Counted from the first letter of the stretch, positions 8,546 through 18,278 are shown. The stretch is DNA of 64,000 nucleotides from Lachnospiraceae bacterium (GCA_902363665.1 CABJAW010000022.1:1-64000); one strand, 5' to 3'. Numbers and translations are program-made. Notes: a model not told the origin generated them from the sequence alone.

Positions 8546-10156
8546 ATGAAAAAAGCAGTAATCGCGTTTCTGGTGATCGGTATTGTCGGAGCAGGCGGCT
8601 ACGGTGTCTATCATCATTTCTTTGAAAATGCAGCGCAGGAGCGTGTCTCTTCCACAAGCGAGGATGCGGTCTATGTTGATCAGGTATCGGTGATCACAGG
8701 CTACGGGAGTACGGGAAGCACAGTAGCCGACCGCTATGCGGGCGAGGTGGAGCCGCAGGCTACTCTTGAGGTGAAGCTGGAAAATGAGCGTACCGTAAAG
8801 CAGTGTTTTGTAAAAGAAGGTCAGGAGCTTAAAGAGGGGCAGCGCCTGTTTGTCTATGACACGAAGGACGATGAGGATAAACTTGCACAGGCAGAGATCG
8901 ACATTGAGCGCGCCGAGGGCGATATTGAGCTGCTGAACAAGAGCATTGCACAGAACGAAAAAGATAAGAAAAATGCGAGTGCGGATGACCAGCTTTCTTA
9001 TACGACACAGATTCTGAGTGATCAGAATGAGATCAAGCAGAAAGAATATGAGATTAAGTCAAAGCAGCTGGAGATCAAAAATCTGAAGGAGACGATCTCA
9101 AATGCGACGGTGACAGCTGAGATGGCAGGTATTGTGCAGTCGATTTCGGATCCGAACAGTGATTCCGCCTCCTCTTATTCTTCATCAGGAGATTCCTCGG
9201 TGTATATCAAAATCCTTGCAGCGGGAGATTACCGGATCAAAGGAAGTGTCAACGAACAGAATCTCCAGAATCTGCAGGCACTGTATGACTCTGCCACTCC
9301 GGTGATCGTGCATTCCCGTGTCGACGATTCCAAGACCTGGAATGGTACGATTTCTGAGATCAAGACGGACAAGGCGGAAGACAACAGCGATTCTTCTTAT
9401 GGCTGGGGAAACAGTTCCGATTCCGGCAGTTCAAACTATACGTTTTATGTGGAACTCGACACATCGGAGGGGCTGATCCTCGGACAGCATGTTTATCTGG
9501 AAGCGGACGAGGGACAGCAGGAAGAAAAGACCGGCATGTGGCTTGGGGAGTACTATATTGAACAGGATGATGACGGTACGGCCTACGTATGGATGGCGAA
9601 TAAGGACAACGTACTGGAGAAGCACCCGGTCACACTGGGCGATTACGATGAAGATCTGATGGAGTATGAGATCAAGGACGGATTGTCTGAGGATGATTAT
9701 ATCACGGTTGTGCAGGATGGCCTGACCGAGGGTACACCGGTTATCTACAATGATTACAGTTCCGATGGAATGTCAGGATTTGACAGCCTGGACGGCTCCG
9801 GTGAGATGATGGACGATCAGGGAAATCTGCTCGGTGATTATAGTGACGGCGACAGCGCGGACCTTGGAGCGTATGATGAAAATTCTGTGGATGGTTCCGA
9901 TATGGGATCTTATGATGAAGGTTCGATAAACGGTTCCGATATGGGATCCTATGATGAAGGTTCGATAGATGGTTCTGATATGGGATCCTATGATGAAGGT
10001 TCGATAGATGGTTCTGATATGGGATCTTATGATGAGAATTCCATGGATGATTCCATAGACAATACGTATGATGCGGATCAGGAAGACGGCACCTATATAG
10101 ACGGAGCCAGCAATCTGCTGTTAAACGGTGGAAATTCGCTTGGAACAGTTGGATGA
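8546..10156 (+). CDS. Membrane-fusion (HlyD/MacA-like) adaptor with repeat tail
   Basis: A 536-residue adaptor of an ABC efflux system. It has an N-terminal membrane helix or uncleaved signal (residues 2-24) and a lipoyl-like half motif near 75-110 (FVKEGQELKEGQRLFVYDT). Coiled-coil arms (DKLAQAEIDIERAEG... to IKNLKETIS) span about 112-190, followed by the second lipoyl half (TVTAEMAGIVQSI) and a beta-barrel region. The last ~130 residues are acidic and contain four 13-residue repeats (YDEGSIDGSDMGS type), unusual for this family. The ATPase gene starts 20 bp downstream. The start follows GAAGGGGAATTGATTC. The substrate is unknown; MacAB-like systems export peptides, antibiotics or lipids. 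Confidence 0.88.
   Translation: MKKAVIAFLVIGIVGAGGYGVYHHFFENAAQERVSSTSEDAVYVDQVSVITGYGSTGSTVADRYAGEVEPQATLEVKLENERTVKQCFVKEGQELKEGQRLFVYDTKDDEDKLAQAEIDIERAEGDIELLNKSIAQNEKDKKNASADDQLSYTTQILSDQNEIKQKEYEIKSKQLEIKNLKETISNATVTAEMAGIVQSISDPNSDSASSYSSSGDSSVYIKILAAGDYRIKGSVNEQNLQNLQALYDSATPVIVHSRVDDSKTWNGTISEIKTDKAEDNSDSSYGWGNSSDSGSSNYTFYVELDTSEGLILGQHVYLEADEGQQEEKTGMWLGEYYIEQDDDGTAYVWMANKDNVLEKHPVTLGDYDEDLMEYEIKDGLSEDDYITVVQDGLTEGTPVIYNDYSSDGMSGFDSLDGSGEMMDDQGNLLGDYSDGDSADLGAYDENSVDGSDMGSYDEGSINGSDMGSYDEGSIDGSDMGSYDEGSIDGSDMGSYDENSMDDSIDNTYDADQEDGTYIDGASNLLLNGGNSLGTVG
9872..10040 (+). repeat. 39-bp in-frame tandem repeat in the adaptor gene
   Basis: Four copies of 39 bp (9872-9910, 9911-9949, 9950-9988, 9989-10027) are followed by a partial, diverged copy. 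The copies differ by a few bases, and the third and fourth are nearly identical. They encode 13-residue units YDE(G/N)S(I/V)(D/N)GSDMGS. Confidence 0.9.
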
Positions 10157-10175
10157 ATGCAGGGAGGTAACGGTT

Positions 10176-10859
10176 GTGATCCTGAAACTGGAACATATTT
10201 ATAAGGATTATATTCAGGGGAAAATGACAGTCCCGGTACTCAAAGACGTCAGTCTTTATGTGGAAGAGGGGGAATATGTGGCGATCATGGGACCGTCCGG
10301 TTCCGGAAAATCCACACTGATGAATATCATTGGCTGCCTGGATCTGCCGACATCCGGAAGCTATGAGCTGGCGGGCAGTGATGTGCTTTCTCTGAATGAA
10401 AATAAACTGGCGGACCTGCGGCTTGGTACGATCGGATTTGTATTTCAGAATTTCCAGCTGCTGCCGCGTATGTCAGCACTGGAAAATGTGGCGCTTCCGC
10501 TTGTTTATGCGGGTATACGCAAAAAAGTGCGCAGGGAGCGGGCGAGGGAGGCACTTGTGCGTGTCGGGCTGGAAGACCGTACCTCCTTCAATCCGACACA
10601 GCTTTCCGGTGGCCAGAAGCAGCGTGTGGCGATCGCGCGGGCAATGGTGAACAAGCCGAAGATACTGCTTGCGGATGAGCCGACCGGAGCGCTGGATTCC
10701 AGGTCGAGCGCACAGGTTATGGAGCTTTTCCAGAAGCTGAACGAAGAAGGAGTAACGGTCGTTATGATTACGCATGACCCGGGGATTGCACATCATGCGA
10801 AACGGATCGTGGATATTTTTGACGGAGAGATTTCAGAACACAGGGAGGCGGTTCAATGA
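10176..10859 (+). CDS. ABC transporter ATP-binding protein (MacB/LolD type)
   Basis: A 227-residue ATPase energising the export complex. Walker A is GPSGSGKSTLM, the Q-loop is FVFQNFQLLPRMSALENVALPL, the signature is [14 protein letters not shown], Walker B is ILLADEPTGALDS, and the H-loop is MITHD. It belongs to the MacB/LolD/FtsE group. The start is taken as GTG at 10176, 8 nt after GGGAGG; a longer frame would overlap the upstream adaptor. The stop overlaps the start of the second adaptor by 4 bp (ATGA), showing tight coupling. Confidence 0.93.
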   Translation: MILKLEHIYKDYIQGKMTVPVLKDVSLYVEEGEYVAIMGPSGSGKSTLMNIIGCLDLPTSGSYELAGSDVLSLNENKLADLRLGTIGFVFQNFQLLPRMSALENVALPLVYAGIRKKVRRERAREALVRVGLEDRTSFNPTQLSGGQKQRVAIARAMVNKPKILLADEPTGALDSRSSAQVMELFQKLNEEGVTVVMITHDPGIAHHAKRIVDIFDGEISEHREAVQ

Positions 10860-13800
10860 AAAAGGCAGGAATGATAGCAATCAGCCTTGTAGTGACGGCG
10901 GCTCTGGTAGGCGGAGTCGGATATGGTGCGTATTATACGATGCAGGGGAAAAAAGACCCGATCGAGGTAGTTCCGGTTGTGAATGTGAATTACGGTTACT
11001 GGGATGATGAGGAGATGGTATACGGCACCGTTACCTCACAGGTGGCGCAGACAATCACACTGAACGAGGAATATCAGATCGACAAGATCTATGTCTCCGC
11101 AGGAGATACCGTAAAGGAAGGGACTCCGCTTTTTTCCTATGATATGACGCTCCCGGAGCTTGAACTTGAGATGGCAGAGCTTGACCTGCAGGCAAAAGAG
11201 CTGGAAAAGGTCAAGCTGGAAAAGGATCTGGACAAGCTGAAAAAAACGAAGACGTCCGCGGCACTGGAGCAGGACGCGGCGATAAAGACCGCTTCTGCGG
11301 ATGACGTGATACTGGACGGTGGAGCGGATGCGCCGGATGAGGGAAAGCAGACACAGGACGAGGATGAAGCCGGCAGTAATGGCGGCCTTTCGGTAGAAGG
11401 CGTAGAAACGGTCGATGAGGTGCCGGAAGATGCCAAGGCCGGAGCAAAGAGCGGTGAGAGCGGCGCTGTAAATGCAGGTAATACGAAGGAAGCAGCAGTG
11501 TCATCTGCGGTGTCCAGCTATGAGACACTCGTATCCATGATTGATGTGCTGTTTCAGGCGCACGGTGATTCTCTGACGGCGGAGGAAATCGGCGATGCAG
11601 TAAAGGAATGCGTCAGCTATTACCGCAAAAATCTGGCAGAGGAATGGAAATCAGAAGATGGACAGGTTTCTTACGTGTTAAAAGACAGCGTAAAAGAAGC
11701 ACTTGGGGAGGATGGCACGAAGGCGCTTGAGGAAAGTACAGCGCTGATGGAAAAATATCAGGTACGTTACGTGGAGCTTCTGATCCGGGAACTGGATCCG
11801 GAGAATCCGGGTGATTTCAGCCAGGATGTAAAAGAAGCACGTGCGCAGTACGAAGCCCTGACAACGGCAGCAAAGGCGGAAGTAGCAGACGAATCCCGCC
11901 TTACAGAGATGGAAGGAAAGGCCGCTGCGCTTGCGGCACAGGAGACGCTTCCGGAGAATGGGCAGGAAGTCGAGACGGAGACAGAAACACAGACAGAAAC
12001 GGATCCGTCCGGACGTGCGACGGAATTGGAGACTGAAGTCAGTACAGAAATCAGTACAGAAACGAATCCCGGTACGGAAAACCAGACCGAGACGGAGAGT
12101 GGTGTGCAGACAGAAAGTGAAACAGATGCACAGACGGAGACAGAAATACAGTCAGAGACGCTGACGGAGAGCGAACCGGAGACTCAGACAGAAACGCAGA
12201 CCGAGACCGAAACTGAAACTGAAACCGAAACGGAGGCACCGCTTCTGTATCCGGTGACGATCACAAACGGAAAGATTAACGGCGGGGAAGCAGAGACCGT
12301 TGAGATCGCGGCAGGCGAGACAGTAACGATCACAGCGGCGGCGGAGAAGGGACAGACCTTTATGGGCTGGAAGGTGATACCGGCTGATGTGAAACTGGCG
12401 GATCCGGCAGAAGAGACAACAACCTTTGTGATGCCGGAGCATGCGGTTGAGATCGAGGCGCTTTTTGCGGATCAGGTGGATTCCTGGATCACGGGATTCG
12501 TTTCGCTGGCAGAGACGGCACTTGGAGCGGACGGCGTGACGCTGGAGCATTATGACACGACGGCGGTAGAAACGGCGCTCGTCTACTATCAGACGAATCT
12601 TGCAGAGGCCACCGATGATATCGTGGATGGGACGGCTACTGCGATGGACGAGTATGTGATTGGAAAAACCATTCAGGATTACCTGAAAAAAACGGGAAAA
12701 GAGGATCAGATCGCATATCTGCAGAAGCGCTATAAACAGCTGTGTATGATCGATGTAAAAACGCTGGTGGAGGATCTGGAGACAGCGCTGAAGGATGACA
12801 GTGTCTCACTGGAGGAAAGGCACGGAGCACTGGAAAAGGCAAAGAAAGCCTATGAAAATCTGGGCGATACCTGGCGCGAAGAGCTGGATCAGAGTGTATA
12901 CGGCGGAAGTGAGACGACCGATCCGGATGGCGATATCTGGAGCCACAACGGCGATACCACTCCGATTTCGGATGGTACCACTCCGGCAGATGGCCAGTCC
13001 GAGAGTGAAACAGAAGCTCCGGCGCCGACCATTCTGACGTACGGGGAGCGCCTGGCGGTATGTGAGGTTATTTTGACGATTCAGGAGATCGATCCGACGA
13101 TTCAGGAGGATCTGCTGATTGAAAAACTGAGGGCAGCAAGGGATGCCTATCTTGCCTTAAGTGACGGACAGAAGGCGGCAGTCTGGAATGCGGATACGCT
13201 GATTGCACTGCTGAAACAGTACGGGCTGTGGGAGGAAGAACCGCAGACGGAGCCGTTTGATCCGGGTGACGGTGGCGGCGACTTTGACGGCGGAGAAGAC
13301 GGCATCTATACCCCGGAAGAAATCAAAGAAATGATCAGTGACAAGGAGCGGGAGATTAAGACGTGCGATCTGGATATCCGTGAAAAAGAACTGAAAGTCG
13401 AGCAGAGCAGGCGTGTCGTAGACGGAAAAGTAGTCAAGAGCACGATGGATGGCACGGTCATCAGCATCGGAAGTGCTGACGGCACTTCTGACACGGAAGG
13501 ATACTTTGCAAAGGTGGCAAATACATCCGGACTTTACCTGAAAGGCACGATCGATGAACTGTCGGTCAGCAATCTCCACGAAGGAGACACCGTGACCGGA
13601 AATGCATCAAACGGAATGAGCTTTACGGCTGTGATCAAAGAGGTTTCTCAGTATCCGGATCCGAACGGAGCGGAGAATCTGATGTATTTCAGCGGATCGC
13701 AGAATACGAATGTGGCGTATTATCCGTTCTATGCGCTGATCGAGGATCCGGAGGGAATCGAGGAAGGCCAGGCGACATTCCAGTTTACGGGAAGCGGATC

Positions 13801-14056
13801 TGATTCTTCAGGTGATATTTATCTGCCGAAATACCTCATACGTGAGGAGAGCGACGGAAGATCCTATGTGTATAAAGATGAAAACGGAAAACTGAAAAAG
13901 CAGTACGTATCGACTGGAAAGACAGTTTATGATTATGCGATCCAGATTAATTCCGGACTTTCCATGGATGACAAGATTGCATTTCCGTACGGTGACGGCG
14001 TGACAGAGGGTGCGCAGACGAAGGAAGTAGACAATCTTACCGCGCTGTCGGAGTAA
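10856..14056 (+). CDS. Giant membrane-fusion protein with ~700-residue insertion
   Basis: At 1066 residues this is 2-3 times the usual adaptor length. Residues 1-25 form a membrane helix. A first lipoyl-like half (IYVSAGDTVKEGTPLFSYDM) and coiled coil lie near 80-135, and the matching C-terminal half begins near 822 (ISDKEREIKTCDLDIREKEL, then VVKSTMDGTVISIGSADG). Between them are two related helical segments (about 225-360 and 540-690), a Glu/Thr-rich linker of about 90 residues (371-461), and a module like the bacterial InlB-type repeat (GWKVIPADVKLADPAEETTT). The insertion sits where the coiled-coil hairpin is normally placed and may reach into or past the cell wall. It is the third gene of the export operon. 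The structure proposal is inference. Confidence 0.85.
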   Translation: MKKAGMIAISLVVTAALVGGVGYGAYYTMQGKKDPIEVVPVVNVNYGYWDDEEMVYGTVTSQVAQTITLNEEYQIDKIYVSAGDTVKEGTPLFSYDMTLPELELEMAELDLQAKELEKVKLEKDLDKLKKTKTSAALEQDAAIKTASADDVILDGGADAPDEGKQTQDEDEAGSNGGLSVEGVETVDEVPEDAKAGAKSGESGAVNAGNTKEAAVSSAVSSYETLVSMIDVLFQAHGDSLTAEEIGDAVKECVSYYRKNLAEEWKSEDGQVSYVLKDSVKEALGEDGTKALEESTALMEKYQVRYVELLIRELDPENPGDFSQDVKEARAQYEALTTAAKAEVADESRLTEMEGKAAALAAQETLPENGQEVETETETQTETDPSGRATELETEVSTEISTETNPGTENQTETESGVQTESETDAQTETEIQSETLTESEPETQTETQTETETETETETEAPLLYPVTITNGKINGGEAETVEIAAGETVTITAAAEKGQTFMGWKVIPADVKLADPAEETTTFVMPEHAVEIEALFADQVDSWITGFVSLAETALGADGVTLEHYDTTAVETALVYYQTNLAEATDDIVDGTATAMDEYVIGKTIQDYLKKTGKEDQIAYLQKRYKQLCMIDVKTLVEDLETALKDDSVSLEERHGALEKAKKAYENLGDTWREELDQSVYGGSETTDPDGDIWSHNGDTTPISDGTTPADGQSESETEAPAPTILTYGERLAVCEVILTIQEIDPTIQEDLLIEKLRAARDAYLALSDGQKAAVWNADTLIALLKQYGLWEEEPQTEPFDPGDGGGDFDGGEDGIYTPEEIKEMISDKEREIKTCDLDIREKELKVEQSRRVVDGKVVKSTMDGTVISIGSADGTSDTEGYFAKVANTSGLYLKGTIDELSVSNLHEGDTVTGNASNGMSFTAVIKEVSQYPDPNGAENLMYFSGSQNTNVAYYPFYALIEDPEGIEEGQATFQFTGSGSDSSGDIYLPKYLIREESDGRSYVYKDENGKLKKQYVSTGKTVYDYAIQINSGLSMDDKIAFPYGDGVTEGAQTKEVDNLTALSE

Positions 14057-14074
14057 AAGAGGAGGAAATGGAAA

Positions 14075-15331
14075 TTGTTAGAGAATGTAAGACTGTCCTT
14101 TCAGGGCATCTGGTCGCACAAAATGAGATCGTTTCTGACGATGCTCGGTATCATAATCGGTATCGCAGCGATCATTTCAATCGTATCGACGATCAAAGGA
14201 ACAAACGAGGAGATCAAGAACAGCCTGATCGGAGCCGGAAACAATGCGGTAAATATTCAGATCAATCAGCAGGGGTATCCGCTTACGATTTATTCTTCCT
14301 CGGATATCCCGTTTGGTATACCGGAAGTGACCGAGGAGACGAAACAGGCGATTCTGGATCTTGACTCGGTTGAGAACATGACGAGCTACAAGGAGCGTCA
14401 GAGTCCGGACAGTATTTTTTATCAAGACAAGGCAATGTCAAGCGGGTGCATCCGCGGAATTGATACCAGCTATTTTGAGACAGCAGGCTACGTGATCAAA
14501 ACAGGCCGGAATTTCGTGGATGAGGATTACACGGAGTTCCGCAAGGTGCTGATCATCGATACGAATGCAGCGAAAGCACTGTTTGAGGATGAATTCCCGA
14601 TCGGGAAAACGATCGAGATCGGCAAACAGCCGTATACGGTCATCGGCGTTGCGGCACAGGCCAATACTTATGAGCCGACGATCACAAACCTGACGCAGTA
14701 TGACAGCTATGCGAGCAGCAAGATCAGCTATCTGTTCATGCCGAAGACCTGCTGGCCGATCAGTTACTCCTATGACGAGCCGGAAAATGTAATCGTAAAG
14801 GCAATGAGTACAGACGATATGGAAAATGCAGGACAGAGCGCGGAGAAAATCCTGAATGCGACGATCTCTTCCTCGCAGACCAGTGTAAAATACAAGGCGG
14901 ACAACCTGCTTGAGCAGGCAAGAAACATGCAGAAGTTAAGTGCAGCGACCAACAATCAGCTGATCTGGATCGCAAGTATCTCACTTCTGGTCGGCGGTAT
15001 CGGTGTTATGAACATCATGCTGGTATCGGTTACCGAACGAACGAGTGAGATCGGACTGAAAAAAGCGATCGGTGCGAGAAAGAATACGATCCTTGGCCAG
15101 TTCCTGACTGAGGCAGCAGTGCTGACAAGCATGGGCGGGATCCTTGGTGTGGCCGCAGGTATCATTATGGCGCAGGTGATCAGCAGGATTTCCGGTGTCA
15201 CGGTCGCGATCAGCGTACCGGCGGCGGTGATTGCAGTACTGTTCTCGATGCTGATCGGAATTGTCTTCGGACTGCTGCCGTCGATCAAGGCGGCGAACTT
15301 AAACCCGATCGACGCATTGCGGAGAGAGTAA
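14075..15331 (+). CDS. MacB-like ABC transporter permease (FtsX family)
   Basis: A 418-residue permease of the type VII (MacB/FtsX) fold. An N-terminal helix (MRSFLTMLGIIIGIAAIISI) is followed by an extracytoplasmic domain of about 230 residues, then three C-terminal helices including GVMNIMLVSVTERTSEIGLKKAIGA, the typical MacB/FtsX signature. The start is a TTG at 14075, 9 nt after GAGGAGG. The in-frame product fits the family exactly, while a nearby ATG at 14068 is in another frame. It completes the operon adaptor-ATPase-adaptor-permease. Confidence 0.93.
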   Translation: MLENVRLSFQGIWSHKMRSFLTMLGIIIGIAAIISIVSTIKGTNEEIKNSLIGAGNNAVNIQINQQGYPLTIYSSSDIPFGIPEVTEETKQAILDLDSVENMTSYKERQSPDSIFYQDKAMSSGCIRGIDTSYFETAGYVIKTGRNFVDEDYTEFRKVLIIDTNAAKALFEDEFPIGKTIEIGKQPYTVIGVAAQANTYEPTITNLTQYDSYASSKISYLFMPKTCWPISYSYDEPENVIVKAMSTDDMENAGQSAEKILNATISSSQTSVKYKADNLLEQARNMQKLSAATNNQLIWIASISLLVGGIGVMNIMLVSVTERTSEIGLKKAIGARKNTILGQFLTEAAVLTSMGGILGVAAGIIMAQVISRISGVTVAISVPAAVIAVLFSMLIGIVFGLLPSIKAANLNPIDALRRE

Positions 15332-15354
15332 TGCGTATTCTCCAGATGAAAGTC

Positions 15355-15386
15355 AAAGCGGATATTCGCAATCCGCTTCGCTGCTC
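15355..15386 (-). repeat. Dispersed hairpin repeat, core module
   Basis: AAGCGGATATTCGCAATCCG continues to CTTCGCTGCTCG. It is an inverted copy of the core hairpin, just downstream of the permease gene. Confidence 0.75.
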
Positions 15387-15401
15387 GATTAAATCATAAA
15401 A

Positions 15402-15438
15402 AAGGGGCTTGTCAGATGACAGGCCCTTATGTTATAAT
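15402..15438 (+). promoter_or_regulatory. rpsB promoter overlapping a hairpin
   Basis: TTGTCA (15409-15414), 18-bp spacer, TATAAT (15433-15438). The -35 box lies within an inverted repeat (AAGGGGCTTGTC/GACAGGCCCTT). On the minus strand this hairpin is followed by TTTTTT, so it could also act as a terminator in that direction. The ~100-nt leader that follows has a second stem (TTCGGAG/CTCCGAA), a possible ribosomal-protein leader. Confidence 0.55.
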
Positions 15439-15542
15439 ACAAAAGTTGCAGATTAAACACGTATGTGGATTTCGGAGATGGTGCCGAATGGTTCCTCCGA
15501 ACATGAGGCATGCGGAAGAAAACAACCAAAAGGAGAAAAGAC

Positions 15543-16286
15543 ATGAGTGTAATTTCAATGAAACAGTTACTTGAGGCAGGTGTTCATTTCGGACATCAGA
15601 CCAGAAGATGGAACCCGAAAATGGCTGAGTACATCTACACAGAGAGAAACGGCATCTACATCATCGACCTTCAGAAGTCTGTAGGAAAAGTAGATGAGGC
15701 TTACAAGGCAGTTGCTGATATCGCAGCAGACGGCGGCACAATCCTCTTTGTAGGTACAAAGAAGCAGGCTCAGGATGCAGTACAGACGGAAGCTGAGAGA
15801 TGCGGTATGTACTACGTAAACGAGAGATGGCTTGGCGGTATGCTGACCAACTTCAAGACCATCCAGAGCAGAATCAAACGCCTCAAAGATATTGAGACCA
15901 TGCAGGAAGACGGAACCTTCGACGTACTGCCGAAGAAAGAAGTCATCGCTCTGAAGAAAGAGATGGAGAAACTGCAGAAGAACCTTGGCGGAATCAAAGA
16001 TATGAAGAAGATCCCGGACGCAATCTTCGTAGTAGACCCGAAGAAGGAAAGAATCTGCGTACAGGAAGCTCATACACTGGGAATCAAACTGATCGGTATC
16101 TGCGATACCAACTGTGATCCGGAAGAGCTGGATTATGTGATCCCGGGCAACGACGATGCAATCCGTGCTGTAAAACTGATCGTTTCCAAAATGGCAGACG
16201 CTGTTATCGAGGCAAAGCAGGGTGCAGAGGAAGAAGTTGCAGAAGTATACGATGAGGAAGCTCCGGTAGAGCCGATCGCTGAGTAA
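15543..16286 (+). CDS. rpsB: 30S ribosomal protein S2
   Basis: A 247-residue ribosomal protein. The start [20 protein letters not shown] and the motifs [22 protein letters not shown] and [15 protein letters not shown] are diagnostic. The ATG at 15543 follows AAAAGGAGAAAAGAC; an upstream in-frame ATG at 15510 would add 11 residues without a ribosome site. It has an acidic C-terminal tail. It forms the classical rpsB-tsf operon with the next gene 22 bp away. Confidence 0.98.
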   Translation: MSVISMKQLLEAGVHFGHQTRRWNPKMAEYIYTERNGIYIIDLQKSVGKVDEAYKAVADIAADGGTILFVGTKKQAQDAVQTEAERCGMYYVNERWLGGMLTNFKTIQSRIKRLKDIETMQEDGTFDVLPKKEVIALKKEMEKLQKNLGGIKDMKKIPDAIFVVDPKKERICVQEAHTLGIKLIGICDTNCDPEELDYVIPGNDDAIRAVKLIVSKMADAVIEAKQGAEEEVAEVYDEEAPVEPIAE

Positions 16287-16308
16287 TCAAAACCAGGAGG
16301 AACGAACA

Positions 16309-17385
16309 ATGGCTATCACAGCAGGAATGGTAAAAGAGTTAAGAGAGACAACTGGCGCTGGTATGATGGACTGCAAAAAAGCCCTGACTGAGACCAACGG
16401 TGATATGGAAGCAGCTGTAGAACTTTTGAAGAAGAGCGGTGCAGCTAAAATGGCAAAGAAAGCTGCAAGAATCGCAGCAGAGGGTATCTGCCGTGTTGCA
16501 GCTGACGGAGCAAAGGCTGTTGTAGTAGAAGTTAACTCTGAGACAGACTTCGTTGCAAAGAATGAAGTATTCCAGGAGTTTGTTCAGGCAGTTGCTGATA
16601 AGGCACTGGCATCCGGCAAGAACGGCGGAGCAAACGGTGAGGACGTACAGGCACTTCTGGATGATGGTCTGACAGAAGAGTTCGCTGACAAGACTCTGAA
16701 GATCGGTGAGAAGCTTTCCTTCAGAAGATTTGAGAAGGCAGAGGGAGACTGCGTAGCTTCTTATATCCATGGCGGCGGAAGAATCGGTGTTCTGGTAGCA
16801 GCGGAAGGTGCATCTGATGATGCAGCAAAAGAGGCTCTTACCAATGTTGCAATGCAGATCGCAGCAATGAACCCGCAGTATATCGCAAAAGAGGATATCT
16901 CTGCTGAGGAGCTTGCAAAGACAAAAGAGATCACAATTGACAGCGCACTGAACGATCCGGCATCTCTTCCGAAGCCGATTCTGAACAGCCTCTTTGCAAA
17001 GGCAGTAGAAGGCAACGTATTCAGCGCAGAGGATGCTGCTGCATACGAAGAGCAGAAGAACAACAAATATCTGTTCAACTTCCTCTCTGAGGCTGCAAAG
17101 AAGAGCCTTGCCGAGCTGGCACTGGCTGATAAGGCTGCAATCATTGAGAACAAAATCTTCAATGGCCTTGTAGAGGGACGTATCTCCAAGCAGCTCAAAG
17201 AGATCACTCTTCTTGAGCAGCCGTATGTAAAGGCAGAAGATGGAAAGCAGACCGTAAAGGCTTACCTTGCATCTGTAAACAAAGACCTGAAGCTGACCAA
17301 GATGGTTCGTTTCGAAGTTGGCGAGGGTATGGAGAAGAAAAACGAGGATTTTGCGGCTGAGGTTGCTGCTCAGATGAACGCTTAA
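16309..17385 (+). CDS. tsf: Translation elongation factor Ts
   Basis: Nucleotide exchange factor for EF-Tu. The N-terminal UBA-like region [20 protein letters not shown] and the segment [18 protein letters not shown] are diagnostic. At 358 residues it is longer than the ~285-310 of many EF-Ts proteins. The extra length is a helical stretch in the second half (about 230-280, [20 protein letters not shown] to [19 protein letters not shown]). The start follows CAGGAGGAACGAACA. A strong terminator follows at 17424. Confidence 0.97.
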   Translation: MAITAGMVKELRETTGAGMMDCKKALTETNGDMEAAVELLKKSGAAKMAKKAARIAAEGICRVAADGAKAVVVEVNSETDFVAKNEVFQEFVQAVADKALASGKNGGANGEDVQALLDDGLTEEFADKTLKIGEKLSFRRFEKAEGDCVASYIHGGGRIGVLVAAEGASDDAAKEALTNVAMQIAAMNPQYIAKEDISAEELAKTKEITIDSALNDPASLPKPILNSLFAKAVEGNVFSAEDAAAYEEQKNNKYLFNFLSEAAKKSLAELALADKAAIIENKIFNGLVEGRISKQLKEITLLEQPYVKAEDGKQTVKAYLASVNKDLKLTKMVRFEVGEGMEKKNEDFAAEVAAQMNA

Positions 17386-17423
17386 GCGAAGTTTCGATTG
17401 TAAACCGAACCAGAATTTATAGA

Positions 17424-17485
17424 GGCTCTGAAAGCCTCATAAACACTTTATTTTCTAGTGATTATGAGGCTTTCGGAGTCTTTTT
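17424..17485 (+). terminator. Strong intrinsic terminator after tsf
   Basis: The left arm near 17424-17447 pairs with the right arm near 17456-17480 (CTGAAAGCCTCATAA against TTATGAGGCTTTCGG), followed by TCTTTTTCT. It closes the rpsB-tsf operon. Confidence 0.9.
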
Positions 17486-17670
17486 CTATATTTTTCTAAA
17501 AAAGTCCTAAATACCGCCAAGCATCGCTGGAAATCACCAGGAAGTAGCCATGCAGTGGACAGCAGAGCAATATATCTTATTTCAGGATTGTAGAAAGATT
17601 CAGTGTGTTTGCTGCGACAGGATATAATGCATTTCTCCAGTCATAGGAGGCGTGATTGGAGCGTTGATTG

Positions 17671-18102
17671 CTAAAGGCTTATGGATGTTCGCTGATAATA
17701 GGCGTTTATGATATCCTGTAAAGTAATCGTATTCATTTTTTTTTCGGCAGCCTTTTGAATTTCATTATAAAATCCCTGCAAAGATAATTGAATGTTAATG
17801 CCAACACCACATTCTGGATTGGTATGAGTGTCTAAATGAAGCAGTGGTTTCTCGCCTTCAACTGCTTTATAAATATCCAGCAATGTGATCTGGTCTGCTG
17901 GTTTTGAAAGAGAAGGACGGGCATGTCCGGCTACACTGGTCATAAGCCCGGCTTTTTTTAGTTTTAACATAAGTTGGCGTACAAATCCTGGATTTGTATG
18001 GACACTTTCTGCAATTGAGGCACTGGAGAGAGATTTTTCCTGGTTGATAGCAATCAGAACCATCACATGAACAGTATCGCTTAATTTCGTTGAATATTTC
18101 AT
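17671..18102 (-). CDS. Rrf2 family transcriptional regulator
   Basis: A 143-residue winged-helix regulator (MKYSTKLSDTVHVMVLIAI... SASIAESVHTNPGFVRQLMLKL). The effector region contains the typical DITLLDIYKAVEGEKPLLHLDTH-like segment and a single Cys in PECGVG. The three-Cys cluster of IscR/NsrR is absent, so it is more like the YwnA group. It is divergent from the 18333/18484 genes, with the shared promoter/operator at 18251 between them, so it may control them. Base composition is more AT-rich than the flanking operons. Confidence 0.88.
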   Translation of the reverse strand: MKYSTKLSDTVHVMVLIAINQEKSLSSASIAESVHTNPGFVRQLMLKLKKAGLMTSVAGHARPSLSKPADQITLLDIYKAVEGEKPLLHLDTHTNPECGVGINIQLSLQGFYNEIQKAAEKKMNTITLQDIINAYYQRTSISL

Positions 18103-18250
18103 GATAAAAAACTCCTTGTAGTATTATGATATGATGATTTTGTTTTCACATTTTTGAGACAAAATATTTTTGGCTTGTCAAAAACATCTCAAGTTCTCAA
18201 CAGTTCTTTTTAATGTGTTGAGAACTTGTACATATTTTCTATTTTGATGA

Positions 18251-18278
18251 TTGTAAATAATATAATTACAACTATAAT
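18251..18278 (+). promoter_or_regulatory. Promoter/operator copy 1 of the accessory island
   Basis: TTGTAA (18251-18256), 16-bp spacer, TATAAT (18273-18278). The promoter overlaps an inverted repeat TTGTAA...TTACAA (18251-18271). Flanking sequence, including a GTTGAGAAC-type repeat upstream and TTTAAAGGAAAAGTCAACA downstream, recurs at 19769-19796 ahead of cooC. Confidence 0.7.

Noticed and set aside
9872..10040. CRISPR-like array
   Set aside because: The repeats are contiguous 39-bp in-frame units in a protein-coding gene, with no spacers and no cas genes.
14068..14364. A 98-codon ATG frame at the start of the permease gene
   Set aside because: The permease is read in another frame from a TTG at 14075 with well-placed GAGGAGG; the ATG frame has no family match.
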